Assembly: GCF_001613545.1 (NCBI RefSeq)
Contig: NZ_BDCO01000002.1
Span: 310,001-374,000 of the forward strand
Length of the DNA: 64,000 nt
Source of the DNA: Terrimicrobium sacchariphilum
GTDB lineage: Bacteria; Verrucomicrobiota; Verrucomicrobiia; Chthoniobacterales; Terrimicrobiaceae
Reading direction: 5' to 3'
The position numbers and the translations under genes are program-made. This document shows positions 10,056-19,551 of the stretch, piece by piece. The first letter of the stretch is position 1, and every line of letters starts with the position of its first letter. The notes under the pieces are model-generated. The model searched no databases, was not told the DNA's origin, and worked only from the letters and a program-made list of their open reading frames with translations.

Positions 10056-10877
10056 CTAACCCATCGCGGAGGGCGAAAATTCTCCAGTGCGAAATTCCAC
10101 GGGACTCCGCCCCGTAAATTTCCGAAAGGCTGCGCTGAAGGCGCTATGATTCGAGTAGCCCACCTCCAGAGCCACATCGATCACCGAGCGAACGTGTCGT
10201 CGGTCCATCAGGAGTTGCATCGCCTTGGTCAGTCGGGCCTGCTGGATGTAGCGCTCTGGCGAAAGGGCGAGTTCCGAACGAAAGTAACGCCGTAGGGTGC
10301 GCTCGCTTACCCCGGCATGGCGCGCCAGCGACGCGGGAGAGGCGGTCTCCAGAGTTTGCAACAACTGATCCACTGCCTTGCTGAGTGCCGCCGAGCGCGG
10401 CCGGGGCAGAGAAGGTTGCGCCGGATTTTTCAGAGCCTGGACACAGGTGTAGTGCAGCAGGGTAAAAAGACTTTGCCTGACGGCCGATGGCACTTTCCTG
10501 GTAGCAGTTCCAGCCATCAGGAGCTCTCTCAAAAGCGATCCAGCGGGGAGAACATGTAGAGACTCTACCGGTGTGCGAAACTTTGCCGCTGGAAAAAAGA
10601 GCGTATAGGCCGGAGCTTCGCCAATGGTCGTTGCATGCCGCACCCCGGCAGGAATCCAGGCTGCTTGAAGCGCAGAGACCACGTGCAATGCGTCGGCAGT
10701 TTCGACCATCACCACACCAGCCTGGGGAGAGAGTAGTTGGTGCTTGGTATGCCGATGAAAGGCATAGCGATGCCGCACCATTTCATCGGAGTATCCGAAC
10801 GCTTCAATGAGCGATCGCTCGATGCCAAACTTCGAAATCGCCTTCTCCGTTTCCTTTGCGCTCAAGTGCTTCGTCAC
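10056..10877 (-). CDS. AraC-family transcriptional regulator
   Basis: 273 residues. The N-terminal half is a cupin sensor (HRHTKHQLLSPQAGVVMVETADALHVV, then AWIPAGVRHATTI). The C-terminal half has two helix-turn-helix units: SPASLARHAGVSERTLRRYFRSELALSPERYIQQ and VIDVALEVGYSNHSAFSAAFRKFTGRSPVEFR. This cupin/AraC layout is common in regulators of exporters and detoxifying enzymes. It diverges from the methyltransferase gene at 10968, with 90 bases between starts, so that gene is the best target candidate. Confidence 0.88.
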   Translation of the reverse strand: MTKHLSAKETEKAISKFGIERSLIEAFGYSDEMVRHRYAFHRHTKHQLLSPQAGVVMVETADALHVVSALQAAWIPAGVRHATTIGEAPAYTLFFPAAKFRTPVESLHVLPAGSLLRELLMAGTATRKVPSAVRQSLFTLLHYTCVQALKNPAQPSLPRPRSAALSKAVDQLLQTLETASPASLARHAGVSERTLRRYFRSELALSPERYIQQARLTKAMQLLMDRRHVRSVIDVALEVGYSNHSAFSAAFRKFTGRSPVEFRTGEFSPSAMG

Positions 10878-10967
10878 GGGTCCAATCTCTCATCACATGG
10901 CCGTATCTCAATAAAGATTGTCCGGATAACGTGAGACGGTCAGGAAAGAACCAGTCAGATTTCCGGT

Positions 10968-11735
10968 ATGAATTCCGACACCCATCAGGCCGAGATCATT
11001 CGGCAGTTTACCTTGCAGGCTGTCCCCTTCGCACGGCATCAGGCACATTCCGCGCTGGAGTCCTTCGACTTTATCCGGGACATCGCACGGCTGGACGGTA
11101 CCCAGTACGTTCTCGACGCGGGCTGCGGTCCGGGGCTGGTCTGCTGTGCTCTCGCTCCGCATTGCCGCGAAATCACAGGCGTCGATGTCACGAAGGCCAT
11201 GATTGATGAGGCCGGACGGCGGGCTGAAGAAGCCGGTTTGGAAAATACTCGCTTCGTCGAAGGCGACATGGCTGCCCTGCCCTTTGCGGACGAAACCTTT
11301 GACGTGGCCGTGAGCCGCTACGTGTTCCATCACCTGGAGAATCCGCTCGTCGTATTGCGCGAAATGGCACGCGTTACCCGCCCGGGCGGACGCATCGTCA
11401 TTTGCGATGCTTCACCCGCCGCCGCATGTCGGGAAAACTATGACCGCTTCGAAAAACTGCGCGACGCGTCGCACACCTCAGCCCTGACCCTGGAGGAATT
11501 CGTCGCCCTCGGCGAAGCGGTCGATCTGGGCGAAGCCTCCATTCGCCGCTTTGGTTTGCCCATGGAGCTTGATTCGTTGATTGATTCGTCCTTCCCCTCG
11601 GGGGAACGTGATGAACTCCGCGCCATCATCCGCGGGGATATTGGCCGCAATGCCTGTGGCTTCTCTGCTCGCGAGGTGGGAGAAAGGCTGTGTATTACCT
11701 TCCCGATCACCGTGGCAGGTTGGACGAGGAAATAG
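10968..11735 (+). CDS. Class I SAM-dependent methyltransferase
   Basis: 255 residues, soluble. The SAM-binding motif I is VLDAGCGPGLVC, followed by ITGVDVTKAMIDEA, VEGDMAALPFADETFDVAVSRYVFHHLENP and the motif III region EMARVTRPGGRIVICDASP. These are the marks of the UbiE/Methyltransf_11 group acting on small molecules or quinones. Target is unknown. Its 3' end overlaps the end of the convergent PEP-CTERM gene by 29 bases, and it diverges from an AraC gene. Confidence 0.85.
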   Translation: MNSDTHQAEIIRQFTLQAVPFARHQAHSALESFDFIRDIARLDGTQYVLDAGCGPGLVCCALAPHCREITGVDVTKAMIDEAGRRAEEAGLENTRFVEGDMAALPFADETFDVAVSRYVFHHLENPLVVLREMARVTRPGGRIVICDASPAAACRENYDRFEKLRDASHTSALTLEEFVALGEAVDLGEASIRRFGLPMELDSLIDSSFPSGERDELRAIIRGDIGRNACGFSAREVGERLCITFPITVAGWTRK

Positions 11736-12480
11736 CCTCCGGGGGAGTGGGCTGTCTGCGGCGTCTCAAAAGGATCACGCTGACAGAGATTGCTGCTGCT
11801 ATTGCGCCGAGACCGAGGGCCGGAGGCTCCGGCACCGACACGACAAAATTGCGGAAGTCCGTCGTACCATCACCGGTGCGATCCACGACAAACCCGACGC
11901 CGGTGATCGTTCCGGCTAAGTCGGCTTCCGCCAATGCTCCGATCACCGGGCCTCCGGAACCGCCGGCATTGACTGTCATCAGGCGCCAGTTCTCCCTGGC
12001 TGCATTGAACGCCATTTCAAATGTGGTGAACGTTGCCGGGGGGATTCCGAGATTGACGGTTGAGACATACCATTGCCCGTCATCGATCTGTACGGCGAAA
12101 TAGTTAAGCGTGTTGGCACCGAAGTGATCGGAAACCATGTCGATGGAAAACTTCAGCGGGCCGGTCGCGAGACTGATCGCGGAGAAGTCGGCATTCATCG
12201 TGCGGTTGGTAAAGTAGGCCTCGGCCCCGCTCGTGGCCCAGGACCATATCGCCCACTCCGGAACGGTGATGCCCAGATTATTGGTAAAAAGTCGCCATTG
12301 ATTGGCCCCCTGAATATCTCCGGCCCAGTGTATGAGGGAGATATTCTGGTCCGAGGTCACGCCCTCGGCCACGGGAGGCTGGAAGTTTTCCGAGTACAGG
12401 ATGGTATCGGCAAGAGCCGTTGACGATACGAGGAGCCAGGCGATCGCTGCGCATGCAGCAAAGCAAGCAGGAGTTTTCAT
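11707..12480 (-). CDS. PEP-CTERM sorting domain protein
   Basis: 257 residues. It has a signal peptide (MKTPACFAACAAIAWLLVSSTALA), a beta-rich middle with no recognised enzyme motif, and the tail VSVPEPPALGLGAIAAAISV then VSVILLRRRRQ. That is the VPEP motif, hydrophobic span and basic end cut by exosortase. In the middle are FVVDRTGDGTTDFRNFVV and SAISLATGPLKFSIDMVS, which suggest a jelly-roll fold. The protein should be exported and processed by exosortase, encoded elsewhere. It overlaps the methyltransferase 3' end. Confidence 0.87.
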   Translation of the reverse strand: MKTPACFAACAAIAWLLVSSTALADTILYSENFQPPVAEGVTSDQNISLIHWAGDIQGANQWRLFTNNLGITVPEWAIWSWATSGAEAYFTNRTMNADFSAISLATGPLKFSIDMVSDHFGANTLNYFAVQIDDGQWYVSTVNLGIPPATFTTFEMAFNAARENWRLMTVNAGGSGGPVIGALAEADLAGTITGVGFVVDRTGDGTTDFRNFVVSVPEPPALGLGAIAAAISVSVILLRRRRQPTPPEAISSSNLPR

Positions 12481-12571
12481 GGGAGGAGAAGGGGCTAACC
12501 AAGTTCCGATTAGCTCTTCTCAACCGGTTGTCAATGAATCTCGCCGGGTGACGATCATCCTGGAAGGGGAG

Positions 12572-13633
12572 TCAGGTCTGAGCTGCGCCTTCGCAAATGT
12601 CTTTCGCCAGATCCCTCACCGCATCCTCGCTCGTTGCCCACGAGCACATGAATCGCGCTCCGCCGCCGATGAAGATATAATAGCTCCAGCCCCGGCGCTT
12701 AAGATGATCGTGCACGCGTTGGGGGAGGCGGAGAAAAACCGCGTTGGCTTCGACGGGGAAGAGGCGCTCAACATCGGGGGCATCCTTGATCAGGTCGACC
12801 AGCAGCGCGGCGCAATGGTTGGCATGGGAAGAACCCTCCAGCCAGCTCCCATCGGGCAGCATCTTCACCCATGGCGCGGCCATGAATCGCATCTTCGAAG
12901 CCAGCTGGCCCGCTTGTTTGCAACGGTAGTCAAACTCCTCCGCCAGGGTGCGATTGAAAAACACCACCGCTTCACTGAGGCCGAGGCCGGTCTTGGTTCC
13001 GCCAAAGCAAAGAACATCCACGCCGACCTGCCACGTGAGCTGCGCGGGATTTACCCCGAGCGCGGCGATGGCATTGGCAAAGCGCGTGCCGTCCATGTGG
13101 ACCTTGAGGCCGTGACTGTGGGCCAGCGCCGTGAGCTCGCGGATTTCCTCCGGGCGATAAAGTGTGCCGAGCTCCGTGGGCGCCGAGAGCGACAGGACGT
13201 GGGGGCGAGGGTAGTGGATGTCTCGCCGCTTCATGATCAGGTGATCCACGGTGTCGAGCGAGAGCTTGCCATTCGGACCGCCTGCGAGCAGCAGCTTCGT
13301 CCCGTTGGAAAAGAACTCCGGGGCGCCGCATTCGTCCGTTTCGACGTGCGCCGTCTCATGGCAGATCACACTATGGTAGGACTGGCAGAGCGAGGCCAGC
13401 GCGAGGGAGTTGGCCGCCGTTCCGTTGAAAACAAAGAAGACTTCGCAATCGATTTCAAAAACCTCGCGAAACGCATCGGCGGCCGCCTCGGTGTACTTGT
13501 CGTCGCCATAGGAGGGAAGAAACCCTTCATTGGCCTCCGCCATAGCAGCCCAGGCTTTCGGGCTGATTCCCGACGTGTTGTCGCTGGCAAAATCCCATCG
13601 CCGCTCGTTCACGGCTGTCACTACAGAGCGCAT
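12572..13633 (-). CDS. ltaE: Low-specificity L-threonine aldolase
   Basis: 353 residues. The N-terminal DFASDNTSGISPKAW fits the SDN motif of PLP-dependent threonine aldolases, followed by FNGTAANSLALASL and a histidine-rich pocket (ICHETAHVETDECGAPEF). HMDGTRFANAI and CFGGTKTGLG supply the PLP aspartate region and the Schiff-base lysine. The enzyme splits threonine or allo-threonine to glycine and acetaldehyde. It lies between the PEP-CTERM gene and the broken AraC gene on the same strand, with about 100 bases on either side, so it may have its own promoter. Confidence 0.88.
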   Translation of the reverse strand: MRSVVTAVNERRWDFASDNTSGISPKAWAAMAEANEGFLPSYGDDKYTEAAADAFREVFEIDCEVFFVFNGTAANSLALASLCQSYHSVICHETAHVETDECGAPEFFSNGTKLLLAGGPNGKLSLDTVDHLIMKRRDIHYPRPHVLSLSAPTELGTLYRPEEIRELTALAHSHGLKVHMDGTRFANAIAALGVNPAQLTWQVGVDVLCFGGTKTGLGLSEAVVFFNRTLAEEFDYRCKQAGQLASKMRFMAAPWVKMLPDGSWLEGSSHANHCAALLVDLIKDAPDVERLFPVEANAVFLRLPQRVHDHLKRRGWSYYIFIGGGARFMCSWATSEDAVRDLAKDICEGAAQT

Positions 13634-13732
13634 GTCTCCTCCAGTATCGTCGAGAATCCTGATGGAGGCACGTGCAATCGCGTTCTCCCTCGGGAAGGAA
13701 TGGCTTCGCGGGGGAAAATCCCAGTGGCCGGG

Positions 13733-14133
13733 TTATCCTTTCGATGATTTGCGATAGGACTTCGGAGAAAGTCCGGTGACTTTTTTGAAAATGCGTGAGA
13801 AGTAATAGGCGTCTCCGTAACCGGTGCGCGCAGCGATCTCCTGAACGGAGAGGCTGGTCATGTCGAGTAGCGCACAGGCTCGACTGATGCGCACGCGGAT
13901 CAGATGGTCGATCGGGAGTGCCCCGTGTGCTGAAGGAACAGGCTCGTGAAATGCGAGGTCGAGAGTCCAAACCGGGAAGCGAGGCCGGGCGCCGTGAGCG
14001 GCTGGTCAAAATGCGCGAGCAGGAACAAAACGGCCTCCTCCCTCTTCCCGGGGTATCCATCGCCCTGGAGCAACTGGCAGCTTTGTTCCGTCGATGAGAC
14101 TTTTCTGCATTTATCGAACGATCTCGTACGCAA
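13733..14133 (-). pseudogene. AraC-family regulator remnant, truncated and frameshifted
   Basis: The reverse strand carries only the DNA-binding half of an AraC protein. The first helix-turn-helix (APGLASRFGLSTSHFTSLFLQHTG) runs from about 14060 into a stop at 13900. One frame over, the expected continuation follows at once: LIRVRISRACALLDM, VQEIAARTGYGDAYYFSRIF and KKVTGLSPKSYRKSSKG, ending at a TAA at 13733-13735. Inserting one C in the CACTCCCGATC stretch near 13918 would restore the frame. The usual 150-residue N-terminal sensor is missing, because upstream sequence belongs to the glycosidase gene. So it is a decayed gene unless the shift is a sequencing error, and even then it would be short. 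Confidence 0.75.
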
Positions 14134-16903
14134 GGGCCGTACCGGATGGGGTGATGGTTGCGGCCGTAAATTTCAGGACGTCTTTCTCCTGCATGCATTC
14201 CACAGGAAAAAGGCGGCGCCCTGCGGGGTCGATCGCCCACACGCTCCATGGCTTGTCCGTCGCCGGGAGGGAGACAGAGATTTTCGCCGTGCCGCGCCGG
14301 ATCAAATACGGCATGACGCCGAACTTTTGCAGCACCGTGCGATGCTTGTCGGTAAAGGTCGTCCCGGAGGGCAGGACATCGGTGAGATGGAGTACCGCGA
14401 GCCGATTGGTCGAGGCGAGAGGTCGATCGTCCGCCGACACGACGTAGACCGCGCTGAAGGAATCATCGCTCTCCACAGTCACGCGTCGGCCCTGCTGGGT
14501 CTGGCCAGAAGGAAGGACGAAACACTCTGCGTAGTCCGTCACCAGGCGGGCGAAACCCCTGGTCGGCGATACGGCGATTTGTTTCGTGGAACTCTCGATC
14601 GTTCCATCTGCGGCCTGGGCGGGCAGGAGATTGTCTTGCGTGAGCGCCTGCGCAAGATCCGGCTCGAGGCTGAAGACCGGGAGTGAAAGCGCACTCGGCT
14701 TTGGGATGCGGGTGATGAACGCTTCGATGCCGGCTCGTTGCGCGATTGTGGGAAGGTCCGGGGAGGTGATCGGGACCGAACCGATTCGCGTGATTAGTCC
14801 GAGCCGGGAAAATGCCTCCGGGATCTTGGGCGTATCAGCCCTCTTCCCCTCAAGCATGAGCGTAGGATCGACGAGGTAGCTCAGTGCCCCTTTTGCAGGA
14901 GTGATTCCGCCGTGCAGGAAGAGGGTGGCCGCGATGCGATCCGTCAGCATTCCGATGGGATCGGAAACGATGCTGAACAGGAATCCACTCCCCTCGACTG
15001 GCTTGGGGGTGAACAGGGCGGACGAGTCTTGCGAGGAATAGTCGAAACAATAAATCGCGTCCCAATCCTGCAACCCGGCATAGGCGGGCATCAGGAGTCC
15101 GGCTTCTGCGCGCGCGGCGTTGGGCCAGCAGAAGTTATACTCGGTGATCGTGTAGGGTTTGCCAAAGATGCGCGACGGCATCAGCTCCCGGGGCAGCCAC
15201 AGGCCCGATACGATGGCGCTGTTTTGATTTACCCCGACGTTCGGACCGAGGGGCACCGGATGATTCCAGTATTCGTGATTGTCAACGAAGTCGTACTGGT
15301 CCCGCACGTAAACCTGCGCTTCCTTGTTGATGTTGTTATCGCTGGTAACGAGGCATTGCACGCCGATCTCGCGGAGGTAAGCTTCCATGCGGGCATCCGA
15401 GTGTTTTTTGATGTCGACCAGGAAGCGATTGAAGAGCGCATCCTGCGATTGGCCGCTTGTGGCGGACATCGGCTGCTTTGCGAGCCACTCGGAGAAAGAC
15501 TTGTCATACAAGGCGATGAACTCGGGTTTGCGCCGCGAGATGCCGCCGAAGAAGATCGAGTCTTCATTGATCATGCACACGCTGACCAGCGCCGGGTCTT
15601 CCGCCCAGGTCAGGCCGGTGTATGGATTGCGATGCGTCATCAGGGCATGCGCGAATTTTTTCCAGGCGGTGAAGGCGTTCTCGGAAACCGGGACAAGAAG
15701 CTTGAAGAGTGTATTTAGCGGGTATCTCAGCGCATAGCCGAGGTCTGGTATTTCCTCGATGGGGAATCCGCGGAAGGTATACAGGTCGATCGTGAGATAT
15801 ATACCGCGCTTTTTTAGCGCAGCGAAAAGATACTCCAGGCGATCGAGTCGATCCGGGTTGAGGTCATACGATGATCCATTTTTGTCCACCAGCAGGCCAT
15901 CATAATGATGCAGCCGTACAGTGTTGTATCCCGCTCTCGCGAGGCGGTCGGCAAGCTGGTCGGCTTGCTCCGGCGTGAGCAGGAGGGAATCGAAGCACAG
16001 GTTTACACCCCAGAAGCGCGCGCGTTGTCCGGTCTCCGAAAAGACGAATTGTCCCGATGGGGAAACCGCCACCCGCCCCGATTTTCCCGCTGGAGCAGAG
16101 AGGAGTCGTGAGCGATCAAAAACGCTGCCGGGCTCGACTTCCACGCTCCCTTGGAAAGGCGACCAGTCAGGTCCCGCCTCGATCTTTGCCGTCGGGAAGG
16201 GGTCGGGCGCCTTGTCAAAGTGGGTGATGCGAAACTGCAGCGCACTGTCCGTGATCGCGCCCGAGCGCGGAAAGAAGGAAATCCGCATGCTAAACGAGCT
16301 GCCGCCAAATTGCCGGTCGTCGTGCAGCGAGACGCGTAGATCTTTTCCCTCGATCACCACGGTGCCGCCGGGGGAGGGAATGGTCACCTGTGTCACACCG
16401 GAGACATCATATAAGTTTCCCTTTCCATCGTAGCTCGCGGGCAGGGTGAAGCTTTCCCGTTCTCCAGAACGCAGCTCAAACAGAACCGGCTGACCTGCTC
16501 CCGAGCCAAGCGGAATGGTTGCAGAGACACAGAGGGTATCGGTTGAGATCCCGTCCGCCAGACGTACCTGCCATGAGAGATCGATGCCGTCGTCTGCGGT
16601 GACTGTCTGCTCGACGCTGGACGGTGCGGACGAGGGGGGTATCTCCCAGCTCGCGGAGAATGCGATGCGGCTGGCCGAGATCTCCGGCGACCCGGCGCGA
16701 AGTGTGAGCTTCTGGTTGGAGGTATACGTCGACCATCCCTGCCCGTAGTGGGCGAGGGCGAAGCGGAGTCCCCCGATGGAGACGCGGCCATCTGGCGAGA
16801 CTTCTGCTCCCCCTGCCGTGGCTGGGAGAGTGGCTGGCTGCGCAGAGACGACGGCGACGGTGGCGGCGAGCATCCCGCAGAAGGAAATGAACAAGCGAAC
16901 CAT
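14111..16903 (-). CDS. Secreted clan GH-A (GH5-like) glycoside hydrolase
   Basis: 930 residues from the ATG at 16903, chosen because it begins a signal peptide (MVRLFISFCGMLAATVAVVSAQ). A beta-rich domain fills about residues 25-270. A TIM barrel follows: GQRARFWGVNLCFDS, YNTVRLHHYDGLLVDKNG, RGIYLTIDLYTFRG, with the acid/base candidate glutamate in VCMINEDSIFF (Asn-Glu pair) and the nucleophile candidate in YTITEYNFCWPN. These two glutamates fit clan GH-A hydrolases. The C-terminal 250 residues look like another beta domain. Last long gene of a leftward operon with a carbohydrate-binding protein 19 bases upstream. Substrate unknown; a plant or algal polysaccharide is a fair guess. Confidence 0.78.
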   Translation of the reverse strand: MVRLFISFCGMLAATVAVVSAQPATLPATAGGAEVSPDGRVSIGGLRFALAHYGQGWSTYTSNQKLTLRAGSPEISASRIAFSASWEIPPSSAPSSVEQTVTADDGIDLSWQVRLADGISTDTLCVSATIPLGSGAGQPVLFELRSGERESFTLPASYDGKGNLYDVSGVTQVTIPSPGGTVVIEGKDLRVSLHDDRQFGGSSFSMRISFFPRSGAITDSALQFRITHFDKAPDPFPTAKIEAGPDWSPFQGSVEVEPGSVFDRSRLLSAPAGKSGRVAVSPSGQFVFSETGQRARFWGVNLCFDSLLLTPEQADQLADRLARAGYNTVRLHHYDGLLVDKNGSSYDLNPDRLDRLEYLFAALKKRGIYLTIDLYTFRGFPIEEIPDLGYALRYPLNTLFKLLVPVSENAFTAWKKFAHALMTHRNPYTGLTWAEDPALVSVCMINEDSIFFGGISRRKPEFIALYDKSFSEWLAKQPMSATSGQSQDALFNRFLVDIKKHSDARMEAYLREIGVQCLVTSDNNINKEAQVYVRDQYDFVDNHEYWNHPVPLGPNVGVNQNSAIVSGLWLPRELMPSRIFGKPYTITEYNFCWPNAARAEAGLLMPAYAGLQDWDAIYCFDYSSQDSSALFTPKPVEGSGFLFSIVSDPIGMLTDRIAATLFLHGGITPAKGALSYLVDPTLMLEGKRADTPKIPEAFSRLGLITRIGSVPITSPDLPTIAQRAGIEAFITRIPKPSALSLPVFSLEPDLAQALTQDNLLPAQAADGTIESSTKQIAVSPTRGFARLVTDYAECFVLPSGQTQQGRRVTVESDDSFSAVYVVSADDRPLASTNRLAVLHLTDVLPSGTTFTDKHRTVLQKFGVMPYLIRRGTAKISVSLPATDKPWSVWAIDPAGRRLFPVECMQEKDVLKFTAATITPSGTALAYEIVR

Positions 16904-16922
16904 GGAGGTGGGGATCTGGGTT

Positions 16923-17441
16923 TTAGCGTTCCGTCGTAAGGGATAGGTCGGAAAACCAGTATTGCGCCGGGCCCGCACCAAGGTCGCCAATGTCAAAGCG
17001 AAGTGCTCCCGGCCAGGCAGCTGCAGGAATGTCAAATTGAACCTCCTGCCATTCCCCGTTCAGGTCGACGGTTTCCTTCCATAGGACATCCCAATTTCCG
17101 CCCATCACGCGGAGCGATACGGAGATCTTACCTTCGCCCTTGGCGCGGAAGGACAGTTTGAGTCCCACATCCTGTGGAGCATGAAAGATCGACTGGATCA
17201 GTTTCACGTCATAGGTGTGCGCCGTGGCCGACGGCACGGTGATATGAACTGCTGGGGAACCGTTCCCGCCATCCTCCACGACAGCCGTTGCTCCCGATGA
17301 AGCCGGGGCCTCGAGTTCCCATCCCGCCAGCTTGGAAAGAAACCGGCCATTTTTGAGTAGCTCGGTTTGTGCGTGTGCAGACGACAGGGAGACCACGAGG
17401 CCGAGAGCGGCTGTGAGCAGGAGGGCAGACGATGTTTTCAT
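16923..17441 (-). CDS. Secreted carbohydrate-binding-module-like protein
   Basis: 172 residues from an ATG at 17441, chosen for its signal peptide (MKTSSALLLTAALGLVVSLSSAHAQ). The mature protein begins TELLKNGRFLSKLAGWELE and includes WDVLWKETVDLNGEWQEVQF, DIGDLGAGPAQYWFSDLSL, the pattern of CBM4/9-type jelly-roll modules. It has no catalytic domain. It lies 11 bases after the pseudopilin gene and 19 before the GH-A glycosidase gene, so it probably helps bind the same glycan. Sugar specificity cannot be read from the sequence. Confidence 0.72.
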   Translation of the reverse strand: MKTSSALLLTAALGLVVSLSSAHAQTELLKNGRFLSKLAGWELEAPASSGATAVVEDGGNGSPAVHITVPSATAHTYDVKLIQSIFHAPQDVGLKLSFRAKGEGKISVSLRVMGGNWDVLWKETVDLNGEWQEVQFDIPAAAWPGALRFDIGDLGAGPAQYWFSDLSLTTER

Positions 17442-17452
17442 AATGGTCAGAA

Positions 17453-18118
17453 TCAGCGGTTCGGGATGGGCCAGTAGAATGTGCTGGCAGAGTAGGCGTA
17501 GGCTTCGAGATCCGAACCCTTCACCCACCGAGCAGAGCCGTCCACGTTTACGACGCACATGCCGGAGAGGGGCCGAGATACTCCGGGATCAGCGTGGCCA
17601 TAGGAGCGACCAGCACCTGATGTCGCCATGCATCCCCAGAGAGGCAGGGAGTTTGGCGCCGTGCTGGTACGAGCGAGATTGGGCTTGTTCGATCCGGTGA
17701 GCGTACCGGAAAAATCTCCCGCGTAGTTGAAATACTGGTAGGTAATGTAGCTTTTGGCGTAGTCTGGCGAGGTGAGTTGAGGATTGCGCACTTTGTTAAG
17801 CTCTCCCTGGCAAAACATGATGGTGTTGCGCTCACCGAGGTAGGGTTTCAGCGTTTGCGCATATGTGCTCTCGGGGAAATAATTCGGTCCCCAGTAGCCG
17901 TTATTCACTGCGGGGAAGAGACCGTTGTTCTCCGCGGCGTAGGTAATGCACCCCGTCTGGATCTGACGCAGGCGATTCAGGCATTTTGTCTTGGAGCTCG
18001 ACGAAAATGCCTTTTGCAGCGCGGGCATCGCCAGGGCGGACAAAAGCACGATGATGCCAATCGTCACCAGCAACTCGATGAGCGTAAATGCGGGATGCCT
18101 GGAGGGGAGCCTGGTCAT
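17453..18118 (-). CDS. Type II secretion-type pseudopilin
   Basis: 221 residues from an ATG at 18118. MTRLPSRHPAFTLIELLVTIGIIVLLSALAMPAL is a class III signal: a short basic leader, cleavage before Phe, Glu at +5 and a long hydrophobic helix. KCLNRLRQIQTGCITYAAENNGLFP and the late VNVDGSARWVKGSD place it with the large verrucomicrobial/planctomycetal prepilin-like family; the strict H-X9-DG spacing is not kept here (17 residues between His and Asp-Gly). Such proteins are usually orphan pseudopilins not tied to a core secretion operon. It is the third gene of the PEP-CTERM/glycosidase operon. Confidence 0.85.
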   Translation of the reverse strand: MTRLPSRHPAFTLIELLVTIGIIVLLSALAMPALQKAFSSSSKTKCLNRLRQIQTGCITYAAENNGLFPAVNNGYWGPNYFPESTYAQTLKPYLGERNTIMFCQGELNKVRNPQLTSPDYAKSYITYQYFNYAGDFSGTLTGSNKPNLARTSTAPNSLPLWGCMATSGAGRSYGHADPGVSRPLSGMCVVNVDGSARWVKGSDLEAYAYSASTFYWPIPNR

Positions 18119-18140
18119 GGGTGTTCCGGGTGGGGTCAGT

Positions 18141-19532
18141 TCATGAAGGAAGGGTAATCGCCTCGCCGACGAACGTCGATTCAGGACGTTCTGAAACAGG
18201 CAGATAGGCGCCGCGAGTGCGTAGCCGGGAACGGAGGACATCGGTATCTACCTCGTGCACGTTGCCGCCAGAGAGTGCGAGCGCGGCGGCGATCCCGGCA
18301 GCTTCTCCCATCGCGAGGCAGACGGGCATCACGCGGATGCTTCCATGGACGATTCGTTCGCACGAGATGGACCGCCCGGCCATGAGGACATTATCGAGAT
18401 CGCGAGGGACCAGACACCGGTAGGGGATACCATGCGACTCGCCCGGTCCGTATTGAGTGAACCGCTTTTCCACATCCACCTTGCTCTTGTGTCGTGCCTC
18501 CTCCTTGGTGAAGTGCAAGTCGATGAAGTAGGCATTGCGGCAGATTTCGTCATCGAAACCGCGGCGATCCAGATAATCGGAGAGCATCAGCGTATAGTCG
18601 CCAATGATGCGTCGGGTTTCGCGAATGCCCACCACCGATCCCGTGCTGATCAGCAGGGCGTTGCCAAATGCCTTGGGAACGAACTCCGCCAGCGCACGCC
18701 GGAAAGCCTCTGCCATGCGTCGCCCTTGGGTGAGCGCCCGCGAGACCACCCAGGGGTCAGTATTGTCGATTTCCCACAGGTGGCCGGCATTGAAGCCCAC
18801 TGTGCGTGGCCCCACCAATGTGTCACAAAGGTGCGTATCGGGGATCTCGGGATAACGTCCGGAAGCGACGATGGCATGGATCGGGCTATTGGGATTGTTG
18901 GGATGCAGAATCGGCCCGTTGCGATAGGCGTACTCGTCGACATTGGTAAGGACGAAACAGTGGGTGGCTGGCTGAAGATCGCCTGCCGCATCGCCCTTTT
19001 GAAATTCCGCTCCGGCGAGAGCCGCGAGGTCGCCATCTCCCGTGCAATCAATATAGATGCCAGCCCGCAACGCGGTGAGACCTGCCTTGTTGCTGATCAG
19101 CAAGGTCGATACCAGACGATCCTCGCTCTTTTCCACGACGGACAGGACGGTATGAAACAGGACGGTCACGCCCGCTTCCTCGACCTTCTGGTCATAGACG
19201 CGCTTAAGCTTCTCGGCGTCGATCGGCACCCAATCGAGGGCGGATGGCGGAATATGCGGGATTCCTTCCTTGGAGGCCTCAAAGATCTCCTCTGCCAGTC
19301 CGCGATAGATGATCTTTTCCTTGTCGGAAAATGGGCACCAGCTCGGTACGAGCGCGCTTGTTCCCGATCCGCCGAGCGCACCCGTTCCCTCGATCAAAAG
19401 AGTTCTGGCTCCCTCGCGCGCTGCCGCGATTGCTGCCGCACATCCCGCTGGACCTCCGCCGACAACGATAACCTCCCAGGAATCGTCGAGGGGAATCGAG
19501 CTGGAGGAGAACCGGTGGAAGGAATTACCCAT
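18141..19532 (-). CDS. FAD-dependent oxidoreductase (FAD_oxidored family)
   Basis: 463 residues from ATG 19532; a longer upstream extension is not supported. WEVIVVGGGPAGCAAAIAAAREGARTLLIEG is a classic N-terminal FAD-binding fold, with YIDCTGDGDLAALAGAEFQKGD and DLDNVLMAGRSISCERI, the latter two typical of the FAD_oxidored family. These enzymes often occur in sugar-use clusters of Planctomycetes and Verrucomicrobia, but their reaction is mostly unproven. No signal peptide is clear. It lies 19 bases after the PEP-CTERM gene and 22 before the pseudopilin, so it is part of the same operon. Confidence 0.82.
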   Translation of the reverse strand: MGNSFHRFSSSSIPLDDSWEVIVVGGGPAGCAAAIAAAREGARTLLIEGTGALGGSGTSALVPSWCPFSDKEKIIYRGLAEEIFEASKEGIPHIPPSALDWVPIDAEKLKRVYDQKVEEAGVTVLFHTVLSVVEKSEDRLVSTLLISNKAGLTALRAGIYIDCTGDGDLAALAGAEFQKGDAAGDLQPATHCFVLTNVDEYAYRNGPILHPNNPNSPIHAIVASGRYPEIPDTHLCDTLVGPRTVGFNAGHLWEIDNTDPWVVSRALTQGRRMAEAFRRALAEFVPKAFGNALLISTGSVVGIRETRRIIGDYTLMLSDYLDRRGFDDEICRNAYFIDLHFTKEEARHKSKVDVEKRFTQYGPGESHGIPYRCLVPRDLDNVLMAGRSISCERIVHGSIRVMPVCLAMGEAAGIAAALALSGGNVHEVDTDVLRSRLRTRGAYLPVSERPESTFVGEAITLPS

Positions 19533-19551
19533 TGAAAAATATGACGAGCTG

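Noticed and set aside
12332-13747. 471-codon frame opposite threonine aldolase
   Set aside because: Antisense shadow of a gene with full PLP motifs.
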